Assembly (NCBI GenBank): GCA_030248065.1
Contig: JASAMV010007297.1
Coordinates: 32,302 to 96,301 of the forward strand
Origin: Rhynchonema sp. JSB1_4
Lineage: Eukaryota > Nematoda > Chromadorea > Monhysterida > Xyalidae
Length of the DNA: 64,000 nucleotides
Reading direction: 5' to 3'
Part shown: piece after piece, positions 34,111 through 45,009 of the stretch
Layout of the letters: each line of letters opens with the position of its first letter
Numbering within the stretch: the first letter of the stretch is position 1
Program-made: the position numbers and the translations under genes
The notes under the pieces: model-generated
The model's input: only the letters and a program-made list of their open reading frames with translations
Databases searched by the model: none
Told to the model about the DNA's origin: nothing

Positions 34111-34655
34111 AAAACGAGTCAAAAGGGAATTTATGCACAGAGGTGGAGTGCGTGTTTTTAAAAAATATATGCGTTTCTCTTTCTTTCATTTCCGAAATAC
34201 GTGGAACCGAAACATTATTGGATCCGTACAAGTCAACTTCAAAATAAGTCGTCTCATGAATTCGTGGCTGGGACTATACTGCTACAAAAAGAGGAAGAAC
34301 ACGCATAAAGACAAAACTGATGATGTACTCGAACAGCCAAGCTAAGGTAACATTGGAATTACATACATATCAATAGATTTGTTGATCTGTTTGCATGTTG
34401 AATCAAATTTGAAGGCGGCAAAAATTATACGACCGGAGTTTTGACAAACACCAACCTTATTTGCGCCATGTTCTGCGATGGTTTCGCGCACTAAATTTGG
34501 CCAGCGTGAAGGTTATTCCCCTTTCATAAAAAACAACGTTTACGCTGGTCGAAATCAGTGCGGCAACTTTATGCCAGAATATGTATATTCAAGCAAAACG
34601 TGGCCTTTGCCGCACGTAGTAGTCCAACCAACCATGGCCGAAGACATTGCCGATT

Positions 34656-35046
34656 CCGTATCTTTTCGGTCCAGCGTACTTTTCGGTCCACAGGACTTTT
34701 CGGTCCATGTAACCTTTCGGTCCAGGTGCTTTTCGGTCCACTCACTTTACGGTCCAAGTACCTTTCGGTCCAGGTACTTTTCGGTCCAGGTTCCTTTCGG
34801 TCCAGGTGCTTTTCGGTCCAGGTACCTTTCGGTCCAGGTACTTTTCGGTCCACGTACCTTTCGGTCCAGGTACTTTTCGGTCCAGGTACCTTTCGGTCCA
34901 GGTACTTTTCGGTCCACGTACCTTTCGGTCCATGTACCTTTCGGTCCAGGTACTTTTCGGTCCAGGTACTTTTCGGTCCAGGTACTTTTCGGTCCATGTA
35001 CTTTTCGGTCCAGGTACTTTTCGGTCCATGTACTTTTCGGTCCACA
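34656..35046 (+). repeat. 16-bp satellite array (TTTCGGTCCAGGTACT-type), plus orientation
   Basis: About 24 copies of a 16-bp unit, CTTTTCGGTCCAGGTA, alternating CTTTT and CCTTT and GG/CG/TG before the TAC. Because the unit has no stop codon in any frame, long ORFs appear on both strands (FGPGTFRSRYFSVQV... and DRKVPGPK...). These are not protein genes on this evidence. The array has a mirror partner at 36474-36829. Confidence 0.9.
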
Positions 35047-35584
35047 ACATCTATTTGAATTCCAGTGTAAAATGCGCATACTACTTACAGAGTCATCATC
35101 GATGGTCAGACTTACAGCTGCGTTGTATTATGCGGCTAACCAAAGTCGACTTTGGTAAATGTTGGCTAGCGTAGTGCAGAACATATAAAATTGGTTAACA
35201 GTATAGTTATTCTCTCCTCATGCCAACTTCGCGTCAGTGTGGAATCACGCGTTAATTCTGTGGTACTCAGTGACCAGCTTTTTTGCTCGTGCCATATTAT
35301 TATCCTTCAACAAAGAATTTGCATCAAGTTCATGACTGTTTTATTATGCACAGTGAAAGTGACATTGAATTGTATCAGACAGTTGTTCTCATATTGCACT
35401 GTACCAGTTAGTGAGCATTAAACAACAAGATGAAACTGCATCTCTGTTCGTCGCATGCGAGTAGCTGACATGTGATACAGGTTGCTGATTAGACAGATTA
35501 CATAATTCCCTCGAAACTTTAGAGAGAAGTGCAGCTCAAGGCGACGTTTTGTACATACATGTATGTACGTATATGTATAATATA

Positions 35585-35785
35585 AAGGCGAACTACATTC
35601 CAACATGAGCTCGATTTCGCAGCTGCCAGGCTAGTGAAACATTCTGACGTGGCTGCTGATTTGGGAAAATGTTACACATTGAAGAATACAAAATGGAGCA
35701 TGATGATTTGTATACTCTTTCTATTCGTTTTGAATACACTCCACTTTCGAAATCGGGCTCGTGTTGGTGTAGTTTTCCTTTGGTA
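35585..35785. mobile_element. MITE family M1 copy
   Basis: Starts AAAGGCGAACTACATTCCAA and ends in the reverse form TTGGTGTAGTTTTCCTTT. Middle shared with 22140-22325. 35790-36470 shows no gene. Confidence 0.7.
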
Positions 35786-36473
35786 GAATCTGGTACAACA
35801 TTCTATGTCCATAACCATAAATCATCTGCAAAAGAATAAACCGAGGGTACTGTATATACCTTGCTTCGGACGTAAATTCTACCGGACTCCAGCACCGTTG
35901 AGCATTATGCTGGAATCGGTGAAATTTCGCGGTGAAATCTCATTCAACAAGCGGCTGATGGGGATTTCGTGTCACAAAACTTACCTGTTCAAATCACAGG
36001 TACGGCGATAATTGTGAAAGATGCGTGTACATTGTAGTTGTTCATTCTAAAGCCTGGTTTGAGCGGCCTTTTGTTAGGCGCGGCACGATTCGGACTCTTT
36101 TTACTTTTATATGAAGCCATTCTTCGACTGTGTCAAAAACACAGCAGGGTAAATCGATCGTTCAAGGCGCATTAGGTCCGGTCATGTGGTGGTTTTTTGT
36201 GATGTCCCAATGGCAATTGAGTGTGGTTCAAAACATGCGTTCGTAATAAATTTTTTAATTGCAGGGTTAGCATGTCCAATGACACAGAGCCACGTCAACG
36301 TTGCGGGCAAGCGCAATGCCATGTATTTGCCTGCAGCCCGGCTAAATTTTAGCGCTTGTTTGCACCCTCGGCTACCCTTTCACCCGAAGACTCGTTAGCA
36401 TGCCCAAAGATATATGTACCTTTGATATGTGGAACCTGCATGCCACCCACCGTCTTCCTATCTTGCAATAGTA

Positions 36474-36829
36474 GGATGGACCGAAAAGTACATGGACCGA
36501 AAAGTACCTGGACCGAAAGGTACCTGGACCGAAAAGTACCTGGACCGAAAGGTACCTGGACCGAAAAGTACCTGGACCGAAAGGTACATGGACCGAAAAG
36601 TACATGGACCGAAAGGTTCATGGACCGAAAAGTACCTGGACCGAAAGGTACGTGGACCGAAAAGTACCTGGACCGAAAGGTACCTGGACCGAAAAGTACC
36701 TGGACCGAAAGGTACTTGGACCGTAAAGTGAGTGGACCGAAAAGCACCTGGACCAAAAGGTTACATGGACCGAAAAGTCCTGTGGACCGAAAAGTACGCT
36801 GGACCGAAAAGATACGGAATCCCCTAAAT
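36474..36829 (-). repeat. 16-bp satellite array, inverted partner
   Basis: Reverse complement of the array at 34656-35046, including the same irregular end units (around GATACGG, CACAGGAC, CACTCACTTTACGG). About 22 copies. The two arrays therefore form an inverted repeat about 1.4 kb apart. Confidence 0.9.
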
Positions 36830-37484
36830 TCAGAACCAGCAACGCCCCTGTGCAGAATTCAAAGAATGGAAAATTCACCGCTCAAGAAAAAAGCAAAGAG
36901 AGCGTCACATTGAGTCAATATCATGCCAGGCAAATTATTTGAAAGACTAACAGGTCATGCAATACGTCAGCAAAGCAAACGAGGAATTACCACGCAATGA
37001 TTCATTTCAATGTACCGCAACCCGAACCCGTTCTTTCACGTGTAAGTGACGTTGATTTTCCACACGAAAAGCTGTTCCATCGCCACAGTAGAAAACCTTT
37101 ATTCGGGCTCATCAAGACGAAAAGATTGATTTAATATCATCCACTTAAACGATGACCAAAAATGTATCTTAAACGTGAATCATCATTCAAACATAAGCGC
37201 ACAGGGTCGAATCACTATATAATGCATGATTAAATTAAGGTTTGTCACAACTTTTACCTTGTTTCGTTATGTTTTTAGTAATTACAGTCTACCGTCTCTG
37301 CTGAACCTCCAAATGGTGAATCTCTCTGTATATAGTGAACAAAAACTGATGCCCCGATCTATATTGACAGCAGACTGTATGAACAGGGTATGGTAATATT
37401 AGTTATTAGAACGCAGTAATAATAATCACATCATCGGTCAATACTTGTCAGCAAGCATTCCAATAGAGCAATTTTCAATAATAC
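36830..37484. other. no gene recognised
   Basis: AT-rich 3' flank of the lectin gene that ends at 37485. No domain or repeat family is recognised. Confidence 0.4.
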
Positions 37485-40400
37485 CTAACGCATCCGCACG
37501 TACATGGTAGTCACAAACTGAAACATTATCACAGTAACCAAATTGAACTCCAACCCTGCGGCCTCACTGGTGCCTCCACTTTCGACGTGAAGGGCCATTT
37601 GACATTTATTCATTCCAGCGACATGTTGCCATGAACCATTATCACAGGTCATACTTGTCGTAGTCACTTTTCCGTTTTGGAGGCTGTTGCACGTAACTGG
37701 TATTGTGGTGTCGTGTAGACGCAATGGCTTATTGCTTGGTTTTAAGTTTACAGTCGCCCACTTCTTGTTAACATCGTTTTCGTCGCAAACTAAAACACAG
37801 AGAAGGAATGAAAAAATCATCCCCCAAGGGCTCCGTAAGTCTTTAGATCCCACGTTTATAGCATGGTTGCATCGTTTTCGACCATTCCCCTTTCTTGCAT
37901 TCCAATTTCACGCTCGCTTTTGCATCGGGCCAACTGTGTTTCTTGACGCAACTTGCTACACGGTTGACCGGGTCCCCATTTGTCATCGGTTGCAGCTGAA
38001 CTCCATACGGAAGCGAAGCGTTTTTGCAGTCTGTCAGCAGTAGAATAGAATTATAGGTATCGAGCGGAAAATAAACTTTCACCGTTATATAGAGATAGTG
38101 CTGCTGTAGTCAAAGTTGATTCGCCGGGGCCGTGTCAACCTTGCAGGCAACTGGGCATAATAGGGCCATACGCACAAATACCGAGGTTGTGTGCTGTCAG
38201 CGTACACTGGTTTCACGCGGTGCACCAGGGTTGTTTCAAAAAAAGAATTATTAATTTAAAAAAATATAAAAAAGAAAATTTTTTTGAAGGGCCAGATATT
38301 CTGTTTTGACAAATATATTTGACAAAAATATTTCTGTTAAAAAACAGAATATCTGGCCCTTCAAAAAATTTTCTTTGGGAAATTGATTTTGGGAAATTTG
38401 ACCCAACCTAGAAAAAATTTTCAAAAATTTATGCCTCAAAAAGGCCATTTTTGGAAGAATTAGGCGATTTTATTTTTCCGAAAAACTCGTGTTTTATTTA
38501 AAAATTAAAAACACGAGTTTTTCGGAAAAATAAAATCGCCTAATTCTTCCAAAAATGGCCTTTTTGAGGCATAAATTTTTGAAAATTTTTTCTAAGTTGG
38601 GTCAAATTTCCCAAAATTGCGCCTGCGGCGCTTAGTTTGACCGCCAAAATGACTCATAAAGAAGTGATGGACCTCACTTTTTTAAATGATAAGTCAGGGC
38701 ATGCTTCTTCGGCACCAAGTTTTCTATATTGTAGCCCCACCAATCTGTGAAACGGTTATACAGAGCGTATGGAAACTAATAGGCACCATGTGTACATACA
38801 AGTGCACGTATACTGGCGCAGGATCATGAACGGAAACTTTTCATTTCATTCAGTGTCTTGAGAGCATCATTCACAGGGGCTCTATTTGGAGAATTCAGGT
38901 ATCGGAGAACGCCAAGTACGTCCCCTGGGGGATCATCTTAGGATTCACATCGAATATGAGGTTTTAATCAATTTCCCAAATATGCCCGCACTTTGTATAA
39001 GCATGTGACACATGAATTGAAATTTCTGCAGATGCGGCGCGCTTAATCAAAACAACTAATTTGTTTCCAGTGGCTGCTTTTGGAGGAGCATATTTGGAAT
39101 TCTCCGGTACATCACTCCTTTGATCAGAACGTTACCAGCTACAATACATAAACGGTAATCGTTTCCTATGGTCGTTGAATCATTATCATCTATGTTTGGC
39201 ACGTGAAATTTAGTATTCTGCGACAATCTACGCAGTTAGTCGCCACCACGTCCGCGTGATATTTATACTACCGACAAACACTGATAATAAAATAGTCGTG
39301 TCGAGTCCACGTCACGTTCAGATCCTGCTAGAATAACCGAATCGCCTTCGTACATGAGTTGATGACCCCACGTGAGGGGTCACGTGACCAAAAATTTTGA
39401 GTTTTCAAAAATTTTTGTGTAGCGCCTCCATTTCACCTGAAACGACGTTTGCGCTACTTTTTCTAATTAAAAAAATTTTTTCAAAAAAAATCATTTTTTT
39501 GTGTTTTTTTAAAAAACAGTGCTCTAATAAAAAAAATTTTTTTTCAACCCTGGGTGCAACTTGTATAGGCAATCTATCGGCTCATGGCACTTTTTATACA
39601 CACAGCGCATGCAGCAGCACACGCCATTTTCTAAACAAAGCGTACACTTTGGGTGCGTGTCATACTATGATGACTCCTTTTTAATTTGTACGATTTTCAT
39701 TTGCTGCTTGCCATAACACTTTTCTGCACTGTTGAAAAATTTGGGGATGTTTCAACGGATGACTGCAGAGAATAGACGCATTCATTGATGGTCGCTATGT
39801 CGCGCGCAGCCTGTGTGTGTTGAGTGCCATGAGTTGGCGGATTGCCTATACAACACACACACGGCCTGCTGGCTGATGTTACGCGCATGTATTGGCCGCA
39901 CAATGACTGTATGAGATTTCATCAAATCAATCCTGATTTTCACGTTCAGTGACTCTTAACCACTGTGCTATTTGTGACTCTTACAAAACATTTTCAGCTT
40001 AAAATAATCCAGCAGAGCACCCACGTTGCTGCGAGTCTGAAACATTTTGATGACTGCAACAAGCTTTGTGTGTAATGGCGCAACGCAACGTCATGGCCTC
40101 GTCACTTTCCCTTTTTACGAATCAGGAAAAAAATTTGACCAATTCTTATAAAGTCCTTGTGCGACCAATATCTATTATATGTATAAAACAAAGAAAAGAA
40201 AATCGGTATTGGTCTCTGACACTTTTGTGAGTATGGCCGTGTATTATACCAAGAGAAACCCGCGGCTTGCAAAATCTATGCCAAATCGTTGCCAAGTCGT
40301 TGCCACAGCACTTGCCCGCAAAGTTGATACTGACCTATAATATACCTCTAAATTTGTGTGCACAAACGCAATTCAGTACGCTCTTGCAGTCCTCATCCTT

Positions 40401-40845
40401 GATCCTGTACTTGAATTTTGAGCAACTACCATTCTTTGTTTTTTTGTGTATCCAGAGAGCGTTGTTGGTAAGTACCTGCACAAAAACAATTACCATTGGC
40501 ATGGTGTTACCCTTAAATTAAAACCTTTAATTCGGTGGTTCATACCAAAACAGCAGCAAGCTTTCTTAATCCAGCCAAGTCCATTTCATCTGATAAGATT
40601 GAACCAGATCGAAAGTTACTTGTTCCAGTCTGTTTACTGCATTGAAATGCTGCCTTTTTCATAGGCAGCCGTTGTTCGAATACTGTGTAACACGTGTTTT
40701 CGTAAAGATGCGCTTTTGTGATTCGATGATCGTTGATCATATTGCTGCATTCACTGCTCAATGAGGCAATGGCACTTGTACCCGATGAGGATGCGGTAAT
40801 GATCAGCAATGAACACGAAATAGCTAAGCCGCAAGCAAATGGCAT
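37485..40845 (-). CDS. C-type lectin-like domain plus two CCP domains, GPI-like C-terminus
   Basis: Four minus-strand exons: 40845..40546, 40475..40346, 38030..37854, 37789..37485 (phases 0,1,1); about 303 aa (an upstream in-frame ATG at 40881 would add 12). Signal peptide about 1-28 (MPFACGLAISCSLLIITA). C-type lectin-like domain from about 40 to 143: ENTCYTVFE, KKAAFQCSK, then LWIHKKTKNGSC, DEDC, CVCAHK. CCP 1 about 144-203 (DCKNASLPYGVQ ... CKKGEW ... CYK). CCP 2 about 203-270 (LCDEND ... TCDNGSW ... KCQ). The end has small residues (SGGTSEAAG), then a hydrophobic stretch (NLVTVIMFQFVTTMYV) and RMR, stop. That is GPI-signal-like, or a very short TM tail. Intron 2 is 2.3 kb and holds a hAT-like element. 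It is divergent from the TM lectin gene at 41009. Confidence 0.75.
38226..39552. mobile_element. hAT-like element, 1.3 kb, in intron 2 of the lectin gene
   Basis: Ends CAGGGTTGTTTC / ...TTTTCAACCCTG. Flanks CGGTGCAC and GGTGCAAC are an imperfect 8-bp duplication. It contains two hairpins: 38281-38368 (GAAGGGCCAGATATTCTG and its reverse) and 38387-38616 (arms about 105 bp). Confidence 0.75.
38387..38616. repeat. hairpin with about 105-bp arms
   Basis: TTTTGGGAAATTTGACCCAA to AAACACGAG on the left is repeated in reverse on the right, around a short AT centre near 38500. It lies inside the hAT-like element. Confidence 0.85.
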
Positions 40846-41008
40846 GATGTCTGAAGAGATCAGGAAATAAGATGTCATCAAACCTCAGTGCAAAGCTCAA
40901 ATAACTTTTATCGAACTTTCAAAACTGACGGTCGATTGTGTGCCCACAAAACACGTGTTCAAAAATAAAAGCATTTGAAAAAAACACACACACGTATTCA
41001 CTATCAAT
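40846..41008. promoter_or_regulatory. bidirectional intergenic region of the lectin pair
   Basis: Only about 163 bp separate the start codons of the GPI-like and TM lectin genes. The sequence is AT-rich with CACACACACACG near the plus-strand start. No TATA box is identified with confidence. A shared promoter is inferred. Confidence 0.5.
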
Positions 41009-44000
41009 ATGCTTTATCGAAACACGCTGATCTCATCAGTACTCCTTTTGCTTTCGAATTTGCACTGTTGCTTGACATCTGATTCTGCGTTGAAGAAATC
41101 ATGCGAGAACAATAAAAACAATCAAGATATTCAATACGCTAAATACAACGATGGCAAATGTTACACGAAATTGAAAGACTTGGACGTCAACTGGATCACG
41201 GCCGTCAATAAATGTAAGACCGTGACAATAGAGGCCAAATTTCTCCCGGGCGTACTGATGAAGTCGTGGACTGACAAACGCAAAATGTACGAAATGTTGA
41301 AACAAAACATGGTAAGTTAAAATCATTGGTGACTGAGATTTGCCGAAAGGTAAACATCATGAATTATTTCTAAACCGTCAACACGCAGCATGCTTACGAC
41401 GATGAGACTTTCTGGGTATCTGACAGCAGATGTGCAGCATTTGACATGGAATTCAATAAAACGAAAGTGCTCGATGAAGTGACATGCAAAGATGGACGTC
41501 TATATTTCATTTGTGAACATGAAAGCAAAGGTTATACACATTCGTATACAGACCAAAATGTTCAGAGCAATAACAGTAAATTTTAAACAGGGTTTAAACG
41601 ATCAAAAACAATTAAAAGTCTGGGGGCGATGTGTTCTGTTCAGCACTCTTTTTATTATCTAAGTAGAAAGTGCGCAGTTTCGCCGGAAGAGGTGCCTAGA
41701 ATCATGATCGCCTGGCTCTGCCCTTACAAAAAAGAGAAGTCGATATAGCTATGTACGTACGCACAAAATTTATCAAAACAGATCAGAATACGATATTGAA
41801 TCAAAAATTACTGCACCCTAAAAAGTACTTCATTCATTTCGGCAGAATGCACAAAATCCAAAACCATTGAAACATTACCCTTCGGAGTGCAGTCTGAGCC
41901 CTTTGCCAACGAGTCAGCCCAAGTCGGCACGGGTGTAGTGCGCAAAGCAAAATGCATCGACGGTTTTGTGTGGCCCTGTGAGTCCCCGGAAAAGGCCGAG
42001 CTTCTGATCACATGCATAAATGGCACATGGAAGCACGATTCGTTGAAAACTTCGTGCTACAAAGGTTGTGTAAACAACTGATTAGCATTGCTGCTCAGGT
42101 GGTTACACAACAACTCAGGTTAATTATAGTCTGTGAAACAAGCCAGTTGAAGTCGAAGTTGATGGAAGTGAAGTCAGAAACCGACACAAAAGAGATACCA
42201 AAAACACTCCGTCACAACTGCAAGTTGATTGTGCGGTGCGTGGGTGCAAATCGTTGGCCAGATGAGACCCGGGAAGAACTCACCATCGCATGCTCTAATG
42301 GCAACTGGCAGAACCGTGGCCAGAATCTGGAGTCGTGCGCAATGGGTTCACGTTTTGCAGTGATTTAACTGTTGAAAATATTTCAAAAATGTTAATTTGT
42401 TCCAGTGACCACCGGTCTCACACCCATTCACATCGCTCTAATCGCATTCGGCGTCGTTGTCGCGCTGTCCGTGGTCATGTTCGTGATCGGTTGCTGGTCA
42501 GTCAGTGTTCGCATTCAACATAAACACACAAAGATGAGAGGACGTAAAAAGAATACTAGAGTGGTATAATTATAGGCAGGTAGGGGCCAACCAGGGACAA
42601 AAATACCGTTACGGCGTTTTGACTACACTGTTGTTTTTCTGTTGAACATATCACAAACATTACATTGAAAGAAACATGACTAAAAACCAACCTTTCGTCG
42701 AAGCTTTGTACCAGGAAGCACATTTTCCACACAAAAATCCTTGTCGTGGTCTGAAACCGGTCTCAGACGTGGACAGAAGAAGCCGGCAATAAGTTGTGTT
42801 CCCCGTGTACGAAAACCCATATACAACATTAGCATTTGCGGCAAACACACTCTTCGACCAAATTTTGCCCTGAAAAGCACTCTTTCATGCAAAAAGTCCT
42901 GGTCATGGTCTGGAACCGGTGTCAGAGGAAGATTTACGAGCTCGGCGACAGCACCACCGTGTTTCTCGAGTACGAAAACCCCATGTAGGTACCATATTAA
43001 CATTTTGGGTGTCAGATAACAATTTTGGCCCTGACCCATTTTTGGTGGAGAAAAGCAAAAGAACGATTTTACAAGTAATGTCATCTGTATCTTGGCCGCA
43101 ACTGTACCTGGAAGTCTACGCCGTACGTACAAGTTGTGTGCAAGTTTGGGCTTCTCAAGTTATGTCTTGTCAGAATGGCGTGAGTTTTTGTTTTTGAACT
43201 CGCGCAATACGAAGAATCATGCCTATGTCACTTAGCACTACCGTGCTAGCTCCGATGTGCCCTGCGGTGTACTGTGCATCGTTCGGTTTACGATGCGGAT
43301 GCGGCCGCGCTGAACTCGTTCTCGTAGGTAGCTCAGTTGGTACAGCGCCTGAACGGGTTGGGAGTTCGGAGGTTCGAGTCCTCTCGGGAACATTGTTTGG
43401 TGGTCGCAGCAAGTCGAGGTGTGTCGCCTTTCAAGGTGGCGACGCCAACGCAAACGACTGCGTCAACATGACGCCGAGCAAGTGGTGGAGTTGCATCAAG
43501 CGCACGACCGGCCAGCCGACTACGAAGTGATCGAGGATCAACTGACGCAGAAAACGGCCACCGTCAAAACGCCAAAGTCCGACCAGAACAAACGCATTCT
43601 CATCAGAGCTCGATTGGCGGTCGGTGTCAGTTCCAAACTGAATCGATCCGCCTTTAACTTATAACAATCAATACAATCTGCAGAAGCTGGCCTTCCGCGC
43701 GCATCGTGGTGAACGCGATCCGGACGCCGTTCTGGCCGGCAGCTACCGACGCCACAAGAAAAAACCGCTCGCACGAATATTGGACGCGTTCAAGGTTGTT
43801 TGCAGTTCTCTTGTGAAAGAGTACCAATCAAAATTCAAATACGACTCAGGGCAAACACGAGTTGGCACCGAACCCACCCGAACAAGAGGAACCAGCACAT
43901 CCGCCAGCCGCCGTGACTTTTGAAAACGTTCGTGTTCATCAAACGGCACGAATTCTCACAAACTGTAAACTAAAATTGCTTTCCAGACCGTCAGCTTGCA

Positions 44001-44302
44001 CGAAATTTCGGGTCGCGGCAAGGAGCAGTTTCTGAGCGAATTCGGCTACGATCGAAAGAAGGACAAGAAACTGATGGCGACCATCAAGCATTCGAAGAAG
44101 CCGGCGAAGAAAGTTGGCATTCTGGCAGACGTAATGGACGAAATTGGCGGATCATCGGAACAAATGTTGGCTGATTGATTATTGATTGTTGGATGAAGCG
44201 GACGGCGTTCATTTGATTGCATGTTTCAGCCGCAGCGACGAATCGACTCAATCTGACGACAGCAACAAAACAACATCACCAGAAGAGGACGGACAAAACT
44301 AA
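41009..44302 (+). CDS. type I membrane receptor: C-type lectin-like domain, two CCP domains, TM, conserved basic tail
   Basis: Ten plus-strand exons: 41009..41311, 41389..41530, 41846..42064, 42130..42345, 42406..42496, 43436..43619, 43684..43794, 43850..43927, 43987..44165, 44230..44302 (phases 0,1,1,1,2,0,0,0,2); 531 aa. Signal peptide about 1-23. Lectin-like domain about 30-148 (DGKCYTKLKD, FWVSDSRCAAFD, DEVTCKDGRLYFICEHES). CCP 1 about 150-222 (ECTKSKTI ... CIDGFVW ... CINGTW ... CYK). CCP 2 about 223-294. TM about 302-325 (IHIALIAFGVVVALSVVMFV). Tail about 206 aa: WWRRQRKRLRQHD, EDQLTQKTA, RILIRARLAVG, FRAHRGERDPDAVLAGSYRR, HKKKPLARILDAF, a Pro-rich exon, EISGRGKEQFLSEFGYDRKK, then an acidic end (RSDESTQSDDS...TTSP). 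The last exon join is supported by the same motif in the paralogue at 47.3 kb. If the last intron is retained, the frame stops at 44178. Intron 5 contains repeats and a tRNA-like sequence. Confidence 0.85.
42690..43250. repeat. intronic repeat also present at 29870-30480
   Basis: Contains GGTCATGGTCTGGAACCGG, CACCACCGTGTTTCTCGAGTACGAAAACC-type units and a GTCACTTAGC...GCTAGCTCCGATG end, in the same order as 29880-30460. It lies in intron 5 of the TM lectin gene. Confidence 0.65.
43318..43391 (+). tRNA. tRNA-like sequence (pseudo-tRNA) in an LTR-like fragment
   Basis: It has an A box (TAGCTCAGTTGG), a B box (GGTTCGAGTCC) and a 7-bp acceptor pairing (GTTCTCG with CGGGAAC). A four-base excess before the D arm and a poorly pairing anticodon arm argue against a working tRNA. 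Flanks (CCTGCGGTGTACTGTGCATCG upstream; GGGAACATTGTTTGGTGG downstream) match the LTR of the miniature element at 57831-58087, so this is a diverged LTR fragment in intron 5. Confidence 0.6.
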
Positions 44303-44804
44303 TCCCAGGGCATCAATCAATTCATGACATTATTCAGTTAAATCATTACCTTGAATTAATGGTGAAAAACATTCAGTTCAAACCGTTAGAATCTCTCGCA
44401 GTGACATGAATTATAATTCTGTTAGGTGCTCCTTTGATGCGATCCCGATATTTAGCTTGAACATGGAGTCACCATCCCATCAACCCCGTTTCCTTTTGTG
44501 CTTCCTTTTAAGGAATTGAAAACAGAACCTTGATTTGACCAACGCTACAGAGGACCTTATTCAATCCAGCGCATGAGTAAAAATCAAGTTTCTGTGTTGA
44601 CAAATCTCCGAGTAACAAGACGCAACTAACGATTTTGTTTGAACCAGTGATAAAGTGGAGTAAAAGAACAAAGGCGTGCGCGTGTGTGCTTTTGAAACCA
44701 AAATTGTTTCAGGCCGTGCTATTTTCCTGACAAGCCCGACGTTTTTCAGACGCCACACGCAATGCAAACAATACTTGCCCACATCGCATAACGACAAACC
44801 ACAT
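44303..44804. other. no gene recognised
   Basis: 3' flank of the plus-strand TM lectin gene. A minus-strand frame at 44561-44797 has no supporting evidence. Confidence 0.4.
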
Positions 44805-44997
44805 AAAGGTAAACTACACCAACACGAGCCTGATTTCTAAGGTGGTGTGTATTCAAAACGGATAGAAAAAGAAAATCATCTTGCTCCACTTTCTATTCTT
44901 AAACGTGTAACATTTCCCAAATCAGCAGCCACGTCAGAATGTTTCACTATTCAGCCAGCGGCGAAATCGAGCTCATGTTGGTGTAGTTTGCCTTATG
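44805..44997. mobile_element. MITE family M1, best-preserved copy
   Basis: The left end AAAGGTAAACTACACCAACA and right end TTGGTGTAGTTTGCCTTA are inverted repeats. 193 bp. It contains CCCAAATCAGCAGCCACGTC. Confidence 0.8.
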
Positions 44998-45009
44998 TAT
45001 ATGTATGTA

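Noticed and set aside
33747..34247. 166-aa plus-strand ORF
   Set aside because: Opened by a 141-bp tandem repeat; no domain.
34478..35174. Long repetitive ORFs (226, 166, 158 and 122 aa) over the 16-bp satellite, and their mirror set at 36349-36913
   Set aside because: Open on both strands and in several frames because the 16-bp unit contains no stop codon; no start context, splice sites or domain. Reported as a repeat.
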